From Triticum aestivum (Eukaryota; Streptophyta; Magnoliopsida; Poales; Poaceae): a stretch of 64,000 nucleotides of DNA. Positions 10,527 through 21,212 of the stretch are shown in pieces. The position numbers were made by a program, and so were the translations under genes. The notes beneath the pieces were generated by a model. That model saw nothing but the letters and a program-made list of their open reading frames with translations, was not told the origin of the DNA and ran no database searches. The stretch covers positions 139,722,979 through 139,786,978 of the forward strand of contig NC_057809.1 of assembly GCF_018294505.1 (NCBI RefSeq), in the 5' to 3' direction. Position 1 is the first letter of the stretch; the number at the start of each line of letters is the position of its first letter.

Positions 10527-10639
10527 GCTGACCCTGTGAATAGTTTATAGATGAGGTAGAGTGGATGAGCATCACAAAATGCAGAGATTTTTGCAAAAGA
10601 ATGGTTCAAAATCTTAGTTTTAGTTTCCCACTGAAATCA

Positions 10640-11400
10640 TCTCGGATCTATCGATTTTTAAACTCGGTGATACCGAAGCAGTTTTGGAACCTAAACTAGT
10701 GAACTCGGTCAGACCGAGTCACAGTTCGGTGGCACCGAGACTGCTAGGGTTTCACAAAGTTCCAAAATCGGTCACACCGATAAGTAATTCTCGGTCAGAC
10801 CGAGTCTCACTTGTGCAATGGCATGAGCCAAATCGGTGGGACCGAGTTTTTCAACTCGGTGGGTCCGAGATGGTTTCGGCGGAAACCTAACCCTAAAATT
10901 TTCGAATCAAAACTAATCTACGAACTCCTTGACTGGATAGGAGTGTTTCAATCGTGGCAAGAATCATTAAGAACACAATGTGCTAGGAATCGGACGGGGA
11001 ATAACACTGTGATCGAGTCCATACCCTAGTTCGGCGGAGACTCGCTACGGCGGCAACGGCGGGGTTGAATTCCGTTGACGGCGATGGAGACCAGCGACTG
11101 GAGGCGGCTGGCGGCGAGGAGACGATCCGGAGACCAAGTTGGCAGAGCAGGCTATCGCGCGGGCGAAGGGGTTCGGAGAAATTTCCAAATTTTTGCCCGT
11201 GACTATATATAGCCCGACCCTGTCGGTGTGACCGAGTGGAACAACTCGGTGGCACCGAGATGCAAAACTGTATACAGTTGTTGCAACTCGGTGTGACCGA
11301 ATGGTTCAAATCGGTTGCACCGAGATCGAAAACCTAGATCAACTTAATGATCTCGGTAGGACCGAAAGTAGGGTATCGGTCAGACCGAGAATCATAAAGA
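10640..11400 (-). promoter_or_regulatory. Internal promoter-like block upstream of the second ORF of element C
   Basis: The block has TCGGT-N3-ACCGA palindromes at about 11220-11395 (six copies), then on the minus strand CTATATATAG (11203-11212), then a GC-rich leader (about 11200-10980) ending in an A/T-rich stretch. A second palindrome cluster (seven copies, about 10665-10870) lies before the ATG at 10526. The LTR promoter of C has the same arrangement (palindromes then GGCTATATATA). The TATA box would place a transcript start about 650 bp upstream of the second ORF. I infer a dedicated promoter for that ORF; the palindromes and TATA motif are directly visible. Confidence 0.6.
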
Positions 11401-12265
11401 GGTTTTGGAAGTTTAAGTCTATGACGAATCGGGGACTCCGAGCGCTCCTCACACAGAGTGGTTCGAATCTGACTTGATCAAATTTTGTGATGTAGCATGA
11501 ATAGAGTTTGAGACGAGAAAAGCATAGATAGCTAGAGGAGGTTCTTAGGCATTCTTGTCCATCCACTTGGCAAAAGGAAATAAAACCAAACAATCAAAAC
11601 AACAAGTGGATGTCCTCGAATGAGTAAAATATGCAACCAGCATGCTCACACAATAAGATGGCAAATGAAATATGTGACAAGGCATGCACAACCAATTCTA
11701 GCATCTATCAAGCAATTTGCGATGACAAGGTCATCTATATATGAGTATATTGACTTAGGAGTCAAGTGAGAACACTTGATCATAGGTCATACTCATCGTT
11801 TAAGCTCAAGTGGGGTTACCACTTTTACATAAAGCATTGTTGTGTTCACATCTTTAGAGTTGCTTTAGCTCAAGTCTTAGAGTAAAGCTCCCCCTAGATG
11901 TGATATCCCCCCTTAGAGGGATGAACTAACCTCGGGTTTTGTCGATGATGACTTCATGTAGATGTTGAAGATGTGGATGCTCAATGTTGATGTAGATCAC
12001 TTGGAGCTATCCATTTGAGTGAATTGCACTTTCAATACCTACATGGGTTAGTCCCACAAGGAACAAACAAGGATATCCATAGACATAGAGTGATGCACAC
12101 ACAAGATGATGTCCATGAAAACTTTTAGGTTACCTTGTCCCTTGTCTTACCAACAAGAGGGTTTGTGACTCCTTGAACTAGTGCAAGATGTGGAAGTTGA
12201 TTGCACTTGTTCTTGCCAAAATGATAAGAGTGAAGTATGTTGGCGGAGTCACCCTCAAGAACTCT
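11401..12265. other. Element C spacer between gag and internal promoter; pol absent
   Basis: About 0.9 kb of A/T-rich sequence after the gag stop. It contains purine-rich boxes when read on the minus strand (complements of AAGCTCCCCCTAGATG at about 11886 and of ATCCCCCCTTAGAGG at about 11906), similar to the PPT motifs near the 3' LTR. No protease, integrase, RT or RNase H motif is present on either strand. Confidence 0.55.
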
Positions 12266-14437
12266 CTAGTTCTTCTTCTTTTGGATCCACACCATCTTGA
12301 TGGGAATCCTTGGAGTTGTAGTCGTACTTGATGAAGTGGAACTTGAAGTAGTCTTGGGAATCCACTTGACTAAGGTCTTAGGAGCTTCTTCAAATGCATC
12401 AATTTCCTCTTGAAGCTTGTCCTTGCCTTTTTGCTTGTAGTCTTGTGGTGGAAGATCATCTTGAGCTTGTGTCCCCTTGAAAGAAGTATCATACTTCTCT
12501 TGTTGAGGAACAAACTTTGTCTTGGGGTATTGATCTTCTTCCCACTCAACTCCATTGGCATTGAACTTTCGTTCAAAACCAACACCTTGATTCTTCCGGT
12601 GCATTCCTTGCTTGCGCACAATTTCCTCGAATTGCTTACTCCCGGCAAGGCTTTTGTACACTCCTTTCTCTATAATTCCCTTCAATAAGCTATTTTCTTG
12701 CTCAAGTGTAACTTGGCTAAGAGAATCATTAGTGGAATCAAGAGAACTACTAGAAGCAACAATATTGGATTTAGCATGATCATTGTTACTGCTAGAGGAA
12801 GAATCTTTCTTGTTCTTGTTACTAGACTTGACTTGAGGCATGTAAGTGGATAAGAGTAAACGCTTGGCAATGTAAGAAGAACTTTTCTTGCGGAGATCAT
12901 CATTGATTGCTTTTAAGAACTCATGCTCTTGCTCAAGATTGAGCTTTTCAAAGCGTAATTTCTCATGAGCTCTTAAAAGTTCTCGATGATCTTCGAAGAT
13001 AGTTTCATGAGCTAACTTAAGAGTGTTTAGTTCTTTAGTTAGAGCCTCAATCTTCTCCTTATCATTGTCATTCGTTTTATCTTGATTAGCATGATTAATT
13101 GACGTTTCATCATAGTATTCATCACTAGAGTTGTCAACAAGCAAATCATCACCTAACAAGTCATCTTCATCACTATTGAAATCAACATACTCGGGGTGTG
13201 TTACCTTAGGACCTTTGGCCATGAAGCATCTTCCAATTCCTTCATTTGGTGAGTCAAATATGTCGTAGGAGTTGGTTGACACAAGTGCTAGACCGGCAAC
13301 ACCTTCATCTTGAGTATCTTCGGAGTCGGAGTGATAACTTCTCTCGGAGTGGCTGTCGGAGTCGGAGCCGGATACCCATTCACCAACATGAGCTTGATGT
13401 CTTCGTTTTGTGTAGCTCCTTGATGATTTTTCCTTCCTTTCCGAATCCTTGCTTCTCCGTGAGTATCTTCGTTCATAACGATCATCTCTACTCCTTCTCT
13501 CTCTTGGTGGTGATTCTTTGCTTCTTCTTTTTGGAGAATCTTCTCTTCTCTTGTAGGGAGCCGTACACTCATTGGAATAGTGTCCGGGTCTTCCACAACT
13601 GTAGCAGTTTCGCTCTCGACTAGAAGATCTTTTGTCATTGTAGGACCTTGACTTGAAGCTTCTATCTTTGCTTCTACTCTTGTAGAACTTGTTGAAGTTC
13701 TTCACCATTAAGCTCAATTCTTCATTGAAGTTTTGTTTCTCACTTGATGATGTAGGGGCTTCACATGAGGCTTTGTAGGCACCACTTGATTTGTTGTGAA
13801 GTTCCTCTTTATCCTTAAGTGACATCTCATGAGCAACAATTCTTCCAATCACCTCCGTTGGCTTGAGATCTTTGTAATTGGGCATCATTTGGATCAATGT
13901 GCACACGGTATCATATTTTCCATCCAAGGCTCTTAGAATCTTCTTGATGATGAATCTATCGGTCATCTCTTCACTTCCTAAGCCGGCAATCTCATTTGTG
14001 ATGAGAGCAAGCCTAGAGTACATTTCAGCGACACCTTCACCATCCTTCATTTTGAACTTGTCAAGTTGACTTTGAAGCACATCCAACTTGGATTCCTTGA
14101 CGGAGTCGGTACCTTCGTGCATATCAATCAAAGTGTCCCAAATTTCCTTTGCATTCTCAAGACGGCTGATTTTGTTGAATTCTTCGGGGCACAATCCGTT
14201 GAAGAGAATATCACAAGCTTGAGCATTGTATTGCAACATCTTCAACTCATCCGCGGTAGCTTCACGGTTTGGTTCTTTCCCATCAAAGAAGTCACCTTGC
14301 AAACCAACACACACAATAGCCCAAACGGCGGGGTTATGTCCAAGAATATGCATTTTCATTTTATGCTTCCAACTAGCAAAATTAGTACCATCAAAGTAAG
14401 GACCTCTACGGTGATAATTTCCCTCGCTAGACGCCAT
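12266..14437 (-). CDS. gag: Element C gag, 723 aa, Sirevirus/Copia type with CCHC zinc knuckle
   Basis: Intact ORF starting MASSEGNYHRRGPYFDGTNF, the usual start of Copia gag; the ATG is 85 bp from the PBS. Residues about 15-220 are the UBN2/gag-polypeptide domain (motifs NFASWKHKMKMHILG, AKEIWDTLIDMHEGTDSVKESK, SRLALITNEIAGLG, DRFIIKKILRALDGKYD). At about 280 is a CCHC knuckle (CYSCGRPGHYSNEC), the RNA-binding nucleocapsid element, followed by Arg/Ser-rich and acidic stretches. Residues about 455-600 are Glu/Lys/Leu-rich, likely coiled coil. The length (over 700 aa) fits Sireviruses, whose gag is long; other Copia gags are far shorter. It would package element RNA. No pol frame follows. Confidence 0.88.
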   Translation of the reverse strand: MASSEGNYHRRGPYFDGTNFASWKHKMKMHILGHNPAVWAIVCVGLQGDFFDGKEPNREATADELKMLQYNAQACDILFNGLCPEEFNKISRLENAKEIWDTLIDMHEGTDSVKESKLDVLQSQLDKFKMKDGEGVAEMYSRLALITNEIAGLGSEEMTDRFIIKKILRALDGKYDTVCTLIQMMPNYKDLKPTEVIGRIVAHEMSLKDKEELHNKSSGAYKASCEAPTSSSEKQNFNEELSLMVKNFNKFYKSRSKDRSFKSRSYNDKRSSSRERNCYSCGRPGHYSNECTAPYKRREDSPKRRSKESPPRERRSRDDRYERRYSRRSKDSERKEKSSRSYTKRRHQAHVGEWVSGSDSDSHSERSYHSDSEDTQDEGVAGLALVSTNSYDIFDSPNEGIGRCFMAKGPKVTHPEYVDFNSDEDDLLGDDLLVDNSSDEYYDETSINHANQDKTNDNDKEKIEALTKELNTLKLAHETIFEDHRELLRAHEKLRFEKLNLEQEHEFLKAINDDLRKKSSSYIAKRLLLSTYMPQVKSSNKNKKDSSSSSNNDHAKSNIVASSSSLDSTNDSLSQVTLEQENSLLKGIIEKGVYKSLAGSKQFEEIVRKQGMHRKNQGVGFERKFNANGVEWEEDQYPKTKFVPQQEKYDTSFKGTQAQDDLPPQDYKQKGKDKLQEEIDAFEEAPKTLVKWIPKTTSSSTSSSTTTTPRIPIKMVWIQKKKN

Positions 14438-14508
14438 ACTCTCCTAGGTTGTGAAACCAAGGCTATGACCACCAAAAGCTATGGAGATCAAAGCAAATGG
14501 AGACCAAA

Positions 14509-14520
14509 GCTCTGATACCA
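14509..14520 (-). other. PBS of element C (initiator tRNA-Met)
   Basis: On the minus strand TGGTATCAGAGC lies two bases inside the 5' LTR end, the standard Copia primer site complementary to the 3' end of initiator tRNA-Met. It fixes the orientation of C. Confidence 0.93.
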
Positions 14521-15409
14521 CTTGTAGGATCGAAAGTATGTCTAGAGGGGGGGTGATTAGACTACTTGACCAAATAAAAACTTAACCTTTTCCCAATTTT
14601 AGTTCTTGGCAGATTTTAGCTATTGTAGGACAAGTCAAGCAATCATCACACAATTCAAGCAAGCATGCAAAGAGTATATTGGCAGCGGAAAGTAAAGCAT
14701 GCAACTTGCAAGAATGTAAAGGGAAGGGTTTGGAGAATTCAAACGCAATTGGAGACACGGATGTTTTTCCCGTGGTTCGGATAGGTGGTGCTATCCTACA
14801 TCCACGTTGATGGAGACTTCAACCCACGAAGGGTAACGGTTGCGCGAGTCCACGGAGGGCTCCACCCACGAAGGGTAATGGTTGCGCGAGTCCACGGAGG
14901 GCTCCACCCACGAAGGGTCCACGAAGAAGCAACCACCCACGAAGGGTCCACGAAGAAGCAACCTTGTCTATCCCACCATGGCCATCGCCCACGAAGGACT
15001 TGCCTCACTAGCGGTAGATCTTCACGAAGTAGGCGATCTCCTTGCCCTTACAAACTCCTTGGTTCAACTCCACAATCTTGTCGGAGGCTCCCAAGTAACA
15101 CCTAGCCAATCTAGGAGACACCACTCTCCAAGAAGTAACAAATGGTGTGTAGGTAATGAACTCCTTGCTCTTGTGCTTCAAATGATAGTCTCCCCAACAC
15201 TCAACTCTCTCTCATAGGATTTGGATTTTGTGGAAAGAAGATTTGAGTGGAAAGCAACTTGGGGAAGGCTAGAGATCAAGATTCATATGGTAGGAATGGA
15301 ATATCTTGGTCTCAACACATGAGTAGGTGGTTCTCTCTCAGAACATATGAGTTGGAATTGTGTATGTGTTCTGATGGCTCTCTCCACGAATGAAGAGGAG
15401 GTGGAGGGG

Positions 15410-15417
15410 TATATATA
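15410..15417 (-). promoter_or_regulatory. TATA box of element C 5' LTR
   Basis: On the minus strand GGCTATATATACCCC, between the U3 palindromes and the transcribed short-repeat block. Same GGCTATATATA core as the internal block at 11203. Confidence 0.6.
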
Positions 15418-15456
15418 GCCTCCACACAAAATCCAACCGTTACACACAGTTTTCCA

Positions 15457-15925
15457 ATCTCGGTGGGACCGAATCAAAACTCGGTCGGACCGAAAAGGTA
15501 AACCTAGTGACCGTTAGAGATTTTCGGTGGGACTGACATGCAACTCGGTAGGAACCGATATGGTTAGGGTTTGGGCATAACGTAATCTCGGTGAGACCGA
15601 TTACACAAACTCGGTGAGACCGATTTTGGTAATAAGCTAACCAGAGAGTTGGTCAGGCAAACTCGGTGGGACCGATTTGCTCTTTTGGTGAGACCGAAAA
15701 GTTACAAAAAGGAAACAAAGAGTTTACACTGCAATCTCGGTGGGACCGATTCGCTCTTTCGGTGAGACCGAAAAGTTACGAAAGGGAAACAGAGAGTTTG
15801 CAATCCCATCTCAGTGAGACCGAGATCCCTATCGGTAGAACCGAATTGCTAGGGTTTGGCAGTGGCTTATGACAAGTGAAACTCGGTGGCGCCGGATAGA
15901 AAGAATCGGTAGGACCGAGTTTGGC
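15457..15925. repeat. TCGGT-N3-ACCGA palindrome cluster in element C 5' LTR
   Basis: Counterpart of 7134-7599, with the same order of copies and a few substitutions that break single arms (for example TCAGT for TCGGT at about 15811). Lies immediately upstream of the TATA box in element orientation. Confidence 0.85.
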
Positions 15926-16259
15926 TATGTGGATATGGAAGTAGTTGAGGGTTTTGGATCATATCACTAAGCACATGAAGCAAGAGGCTCATTAAGCAAC
16001 ACCTCGTCCCTCCTTGATAGTATTGGCTTTTCCTAAAGACTCAATGTGATCTTGGACCACTAAAATATAAAATGAAGAGTCTTGAGCTTTTGAGCTTGAG
16101 CCAATCCTTTGTCCTTAGCATTTTGAGGGTTCCACTTGCACATCCATGCCATGCCAATCACTGAGCTTTCCTGAAATAGTCATCTTGGAATAGCATTAGC
16201 TCAATGAGCTATATGTTGTTATGAATTACCAAAACCACCTAGGGATAGTTGCACTTTCA

Positions 16260-16264
16260 GGAAG
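16260..16264. repeat. TSD GGAAG, right copy, of element C
   Basis: GGAAG directly follows the LTR end CACTTTCA and equals 6196-6200. Beyond it B's gag resumes. Confidence 0.95.
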
Positions 16265-17960
16265 TCCTCGATCCATACCGCATGATCTGTTGTGCCGTCG
16301 TATGATTCGATATTTACGGGTTTGAAACCCTCTGGGATTTGGTGATCCATTACTTCGTCTGTGAAGCATAGGGGGTGTGTGGCGCCTCTGTACTGGGCTA
16401 TATCGCGACGTAGCTCAAATGAGTCTTGTCCGCTGTGTTCGGCCCGGCCGGACTTACTTTTACTTTATCCGGTGTGAGGTTATCATCTCGCATAGTGGCG
16501 TGCCCTCGTGATCCGTAGATCGATCTTGCGTGTTTTGCTTTGTCCTCCAATACGTCTCGCGGATCTGGCGTATTTCCCCATGCCTTGACATTTTTATTTG
16601 AGTGGCGTCGGGGTGCGGGCTGAGCTTTTGGCTGAAATGCCTCTCTGTCGCGGCCACGAGGTGGCCCATCAGCCGCGTCATACGCTGGAGATGTAGGTTT
16701 TGGTGCTTCCTCCTCCAGTCGGGGTAGCAACCTGTGCTTTGGGTAACTCTTGGAGGGACATTCGAGTTTATATTCCTCGGCCACAAGGACTTCAGTCCAT
16801 CTGTCAGCTAGCAAATCTTGATCAGCCTGAAGCTGCTGTTGCTTTTTCTTAAGGCTATTTGTCGTGGCTATAAGCCAGCGCTTGAAGAGATCTTCTTCAG
16901 CGGGATCCTCAGGCACGACAAATTCGTCATCGTCAAGGCTTGCCTCGTCCTCGGAGGAAGGCATGTAATTATCATCCTCCGCCTCTCCATCTGCCGCTCT
17001 CTCGGGAGGGCTGGCTTCTCCATCCTCCTGCTCTAAATCTTGCTGGAGGGGATTGTTATTATCTTCGGCACTGTCCGGAGTGCTATTATCTCCTGTGCCG
17101 GTATCACCGCTTTTGCCTTGGCGAGACTTAGAGTGGCACCGCTGACGTTGGCGCTTGGGTTGCTTCTTGGAGGGGTCACCCTCCGCTGTCCCGTCGCCAT
17201 TGCCTTCTTTGGGTGTGTCCACCATATATATGTCATATGACAAGGTGGCTGTCCAGTGCCCTGTGGGCAGTGGTTCTTGTTCGCCTCCTGCATCATCGTC
17301 CATGCCGTCGATGTCTTCGGAGTCGAAGTCGAGCATGTCGGTCAAATCGTCGACAGTGGCTACTAAGTGGGTGGTGGGTGGGCGGTGAATTTCTTCGTCA
17401 TCCGCATCCCAATCTTGCCGGACATAGTTCGACCAGGACTCTCCTGACAAGGAGAGAGACCTTAATGAGTTCAGTATGTCACCAAAGGGCGAGTGCTGAA
17501 AGATATCCGCGAAGGTAAACTCCATGATCGACACCCAGTCGGATTCAATAGGCACGGGCGCAGGCGGTTCGGAGTCTGTGGCCGGGAAAGGATCCGGCAG
17601 CTTGGCATCACGGCTCTCGTGAAGGGTAAGGTCGATACTCGGCTCGATCTCCACTGAGGGTACGGCCTCCGTGGCGGGGTCTATCCAGCCGTCCATGGAT
17701 GGCGCAACTGGTTCCGAATTGAGGGTCGGAGCGGTTGCCGGTGCGATCTCCTGAACACTATCCGATGGTAGAGCTAAATCATGCTCATCGTGACCGTGTG
17801 GCACACTAGGCAGGGGCTCGAATCCGTCGAAGATCAAGTCTCCGCGGATATCGGCCATGTAGTTTAAGCTTCGAAACCTGACCTGGTGGCCAGGGGCGTA
17901 ACTCTCGATCCGCTCCAGATGGCCAAGCGAGTTGGCCCGCAGTGCGAAGCCGCCGAACAC
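16265..17960 (-). pseudogene. Element B gag, N-terminal part
   Basis: A 520-codon frame opens at 17960, 113 bp inside the 5' LTR. The first about 60 residues are basic/hydrophobic. Residues about 60-320 are acidic and Pro/Ser-rich (matrix-like, disordered), with a short basic segment (KKQPKRQRQRCHSKSRQGK) at about 270. A Gln/Lys/Leu helix (LIATTNSLKKKQQQLQADQD) is at about 365. The frame closes at 16398, but another frame continues with YDGTTDHAVWIEDF, the conserved entry to the capsid domain, up to the C insertion point; a frameshift near 16440 therefore separates the two. Together with 5777-6195 this forms the original gag. I recognise no enzyme domain. Confidence 0.7.
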
Positions 17961-18054
17961 AAAGATCTATCCGGGGAGAAAAGTCTAACCCTGGACTGCA
18001 TTGCTATCGATGATTGAAGGAGACATCAAGCCTAATGATGAAGACATAGAGGAA

Positions 18055-18073
18055 CTCTCAATGAAAGCACCAA
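18055..18073 (-). other. PBS of element B
   Basis: On the minus strand TTGGTGCTTTCATTGAGAG adjoins the LTR; the same word follows the 5' LTRs of A (41097) and F (52838). The primer tRNA cannot be named with confidence from the sequence alone. Confidence 0.8.
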
Positions 18074-18546
18074 TGTCGGTGTCAAAACCGGCGGATCTCG
18101 GGTAGGGGGGCCCGAACTGTGCGACTAAGGCGGATGGTAACAGGAGGCAGGGGACACGATGTTTTACCCAGGTTCAGGCCCTCTTGATGGAGGTAAAACC
18201 CTACGTCCTGCTTGATTATTCTTGATAATATGAGTAGTACAAGAGTTGATCTACCACGAGATCAGAGAGGCTAAACCCTAGAAGCTAGCCTATGGTATGA
18301 TTGTATGTTGTCCTACGGACTAAAACCCTCCGGTTTATATAGACACTGGAGGAGGCTAGGGTTACACAGAGTCGGTTACAAGGAAGGAGATCTACATATC
18401 CGTATTGCCAAGCTTGCCTTCCACGCCAAGGAGAGTCCTATCCGGACACGGGACGAAGTCTTCAATCTTGTATCTTCATAGTCCAACAGTCCGGCCAAAG
18501 GATATAGTCCGGCTGTCCGGATACCCCCTAATCTAGGACTCCCTCA
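18074..18546 (-). repeat. 5' LTR of element B (Fatima-like)
   Basis: 473 bp, TG...CA. It is the reverse complement counterpart of element A's LTRs (same TATATAAACCGGAGG promoter motif near 18335, same terminal TGTCGGTGTCAAAACCGG on this strand). Only one B LTR is in the window. Confidence 0.92.
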
Positions 18547-19491
18547 ACGGCCCTAGTCCGCAAAATTGCTTACAATATCTTTCAACTTAGTCTTTCTCTA
18601 GGAACATATTAAAACAAGGAGCTAAAGCGCGAGCTATTAATCCACAACATAATTTGTAAAGACAATTTAGACTATGTTCATGATAATTAAGTTCATCTAA
18701 TCAAATTATTTAATGAACTCCCACTCAGATAGACATCCCTCTATTCATCTAAGTGATACATGATCCGAATCGACTAGGCCGTGTCCGATCATCACGTGAG
18801 ACGGACTAGTCATCAACGGTGAACATCTCCATGTTGATCGCATCTACTATACGACTCATGTTCGACCTTTCGGTCTCTTGTGTTCCGAGGCCATGTTTGT
18901 ACATGCTAGGCTCGTCAAGTCAACCTAAGTGTTTCGCATGTGTAAATCTGGCTTACACCCATTGTATGCGAACGTTAGAATCTATCACACCCGATCATCA
19001 CGTGGTGCTTCGAAACAACGATCCTTTGCAATGGTGCACAGTTAGGGGAAACACTTCCTTAAAATTTTATGAGGGATCATCTTATTTATACTACCGTCGT
19101 TCTAAGCAAATAAGATGCAAACATGATAAACATCACATGCAAATCATAAAGTGACATGATATGGCCAATATCATCTTGCGCCTTTTGATCTCCATCTTTG
19201 AGGCGCGGCATGATCACCTTCGTCACCGACATGACACCATGATCTCCATCATCGTATCTTCATGAAGTTGTCTCGCCAACTATTACTTCTGCAATTATGG
19301 CTCACGGTTAGCAATAAAGTAAAGTAATTACATGGCGTTTTTTTCATTGACACGCATGTCATACAATAAATTAAGACAACTCCTATGCCTCCTGTCGGTT
19401 GTCATACTCATCGACATGCAAGTCGTGAATCCTATTACAAGAACATGATCAATCTCATACATCACATATATATAATTCATCACATCCTTTT
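18547..19491 (-). mobile_element. Angela-2: fragment of an Angela-like Copia, host of B, Angela-1 and D
   Basis: Read on the minus strand this matches the 5' untranslated region of Angela-1 (21640-22595) almost throughout: same order of words such as GATGATCGGGTGTGATAG, GGCCTCGGAACACA and GCGGACTAG. Its other piece is 28154-28226, on the far side of Angela-1. On the left it is cut by B (18546), with the TSD candidate ACGGC. It has no coding capacity here. Confidence 0.85.
19487..19491. repeat. TSD CTTTT, left copy, of Angela-1
   Basis: CTTTT precedes the TGTTGGAAAT LTR end; the same pentamer is at 28154-28158 after the other LTR. Confidence 0.93.
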
Positions 19492-21212
19492 TGTTGGAAA
19501 TATGCCCTAGAGGCAATAATAAATTGATTATTATTATATTTCCTTGTTCATGATAATCGTTTATTATCCATGCTAGAATTTTATTGATAGGAAACTCAGA
19601 TACATGTGTGGATACATAGACAACACCATGTCCCTAGTAAGCCTCTAGTTGACTAGCTTGTTGATCAATAGATGGTTACGGTTTCCTGACCATGGACATT
19701 GGATGTCGTTGATAACAGGATCACATCATTAGGAGAATGATGTGATGGACAAGACCCAATCCTAAGCCTAGCACAAGATCATGTAGTTCATATGCTAAAG
19801 CTTTTCTAATGTCAAGTATCATTTCCTTAGACCATGAGATTGTGCAACTCCCGGATACCGTAGGAGTGATTTGGGTGTGCCAAACGTCACAACGTAACTG
19901 GGTGGCTATAAAGGTACATTACAGGTATCTCCGAAAATGTCTGTTGGGTTGGCACGAATCAAGACTGGGATTTGTCACTCCGTGTAAACGGAGAGGTATC
20001 TCTGGGCCCACTCGGTAGGACATCATCATAATGTGCACAATGTGATCAAGGAGTTGATCACGGGATGATGTGTTACGGAACGAGTAAAGAGACTTGCCGG
20101 TAACGAGATTGAACAAGGTATCGGGATACCGACGATCGAATCTCGGGCAAGTATTGTACCGATAGACAAAGGGAATTGTATACGGGATTGATTAAGTCCT
20201 TGACATCGTGGTTCATCAGATGAGATCATCGTGGAACATGTGGGAGCCAACATGGGTATCCAGATCCCGCTGTTGGTTATTGACCGGAGAGTCATCTCGG
20301 TCATGTCTGCATGTCTCCCGAACCCGTAGGGTCTACACACTTAAGGTTCGGTGACGCTAGGGTTATAGAGATATTAGTATGCGGTAACCCGAAAGTTGTT
20401 CGGAGTCCCAGATAAGATCCCGGACGTCACGAGGAGTTCTGGAATGGTCCGGAGGTAAAGAATTATATATAGGAAGTGCTATTTCGGCCATCGGGACAAG
20501 TTTCGGGGTCACCGGTATTGTACCGGGACCACCGGAAGGGTCCCGGGGGTCCACCGGGTGGGGCCACCTACCCCGGGGGCCACATGGGCTGTAGGGGGTG
20601 CGCCCTGGCCTATATGGGCCAAGGGAACCATCCCCAAGAGGCCCATGCGCCAAGAGAAGAGGGAAAGGAAGAGTCCTAAAGGGGGAAGGCACCTCCGAGG
20701 TGCCTTGGGGAGGAGGGACTCCTCCCTTGGCCGCACCCTTCCTTGGAGGAAGGGCCAAGGCTGCGCCCCCCTCTCCCTTGTCCCTATATATAGTGGGGGG
20801 AAGGGAGGGCAGCATAACCTAAGCCTTGGCGCCTCCCTCTCCCTCCCATGACACATCTCCCTCCTCCCGCAGCGCTTGGTGAAGCCCTGTTGGAATCCCG
20901 CTACTTCCAGCACCACGCCATCATGCTACTGGATCTCCATCAACCTCTCCTCCCCCCTTGCTGGATCAAGAAGGAGGAGACTTTGCTGCTCCGTACGTGT
21001 GTTGAACGCGGAGGTGCCGTCCGTTCGGCGCTAGGATCATCGGTGATTTGGATCACGACGAGTACGACTCCATCAACCCCGTTCTCTTGAACGCTTCCGC
21101 GCGCGATCTACAAGGGTATGTAGATCCACTCCTCCCTCGTTGCTAGATGACTCCATAGATTGATCTTGGTGACACGTAGGAAAATTTTGAATTATTGCTA
21201 CGTTCCCCAACA
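19492..21212 (+). repeat. 5' LTR of Angela-1
   Basis: 1721 bp. TATA box TATATATA at 20785-20792, preceded by a very GC-rich segment (about 20520-20780). Overlapping ORFs of 60-150 codons in that segment on both strands are composition artefacts and recur in the other LTR. Confidence 0.93.

Larger units (their letters stand above)
6201..16259 (-). mobile_element. Element C: Sirevirus-like Copia retrotransposon with gag and second ORF, no pol
   Basis: Bounded by near-identical LTRs (6201-7953 and 14523-16259), each beginning TGTAGGATCG and ending TGCACTTTCA on the plus strand, with TSD GGAAG on both sides. The element reads leftward: PBS complementary to initiator tRNA-Met next to the right LTR, gag 14437-12266, second ORF 10526-8481, PPT 7954-7970. 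Long gag, palindrome-rich LTRs, repeated C5T-type PPT motifs and an extra ORF after the pol position are Sirevirus traits (known from maize and other plants). No protease, integrase, RT or RNase H is present. Both ORFs are open and the LTRs differ by roughly 12 substitutions, so this looks like a recently moved element that used pol supplied by a relative. Confidence 0.85.
14523..16259 (-). repeat. 5' LTR of element C
   Basis: 1737 bp. It differs from the other LTR by about 12 substitutions and a few small indels (for example a 16-17 base loss near 15925) by hand comparison. TATATATA at 15410-15417 is the promoter TATA box read leftward; the palindrome cluster 15457-15925 is upstream of it and the short-repeat block at about 14820-14965 downstream. 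Confidence 0.92.
1..18546 (-). mobile_element. Element B: Tat-lineage Gypsy LTR retrotransposon, 3' end outside window, split by element C
   Basis: The element reads right to left: LTR 18546-18074, PBS 18073-18055, gag N-terminal part 17960-16398, nested element C (6201-16259), then gag and protease 6195-4646, a non-coding stretch, and an antisense gene on the plus strand at 364-3362. No RT, RNase H or integrase motif is visible between the protease and the antisense gene, so this copy or its family is non-autonomous. The LTR and PBS are near copies of those of element A at 40624-50369, which does carry pol. An antisense extra gene between pol and the 3' LTR is known from Tat-lineage Gypsy elements. 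The LTR resembles the Triticeae Fatima group, a name given from memory. The 3' LTR and left TSD lie beyond position 1; the right-hand TSD candidate is 18547-18551. Confidence 0.85.

Noticed and set aside
20363..20916. Overlapping ORFs of 67-150 codons on both strands
   Set aside because: They lie in the GC-rich U3 of the Angela-1 LTR and recur in the other LTR (27340-27857) in several frames at once; composition artefacts, no domain.
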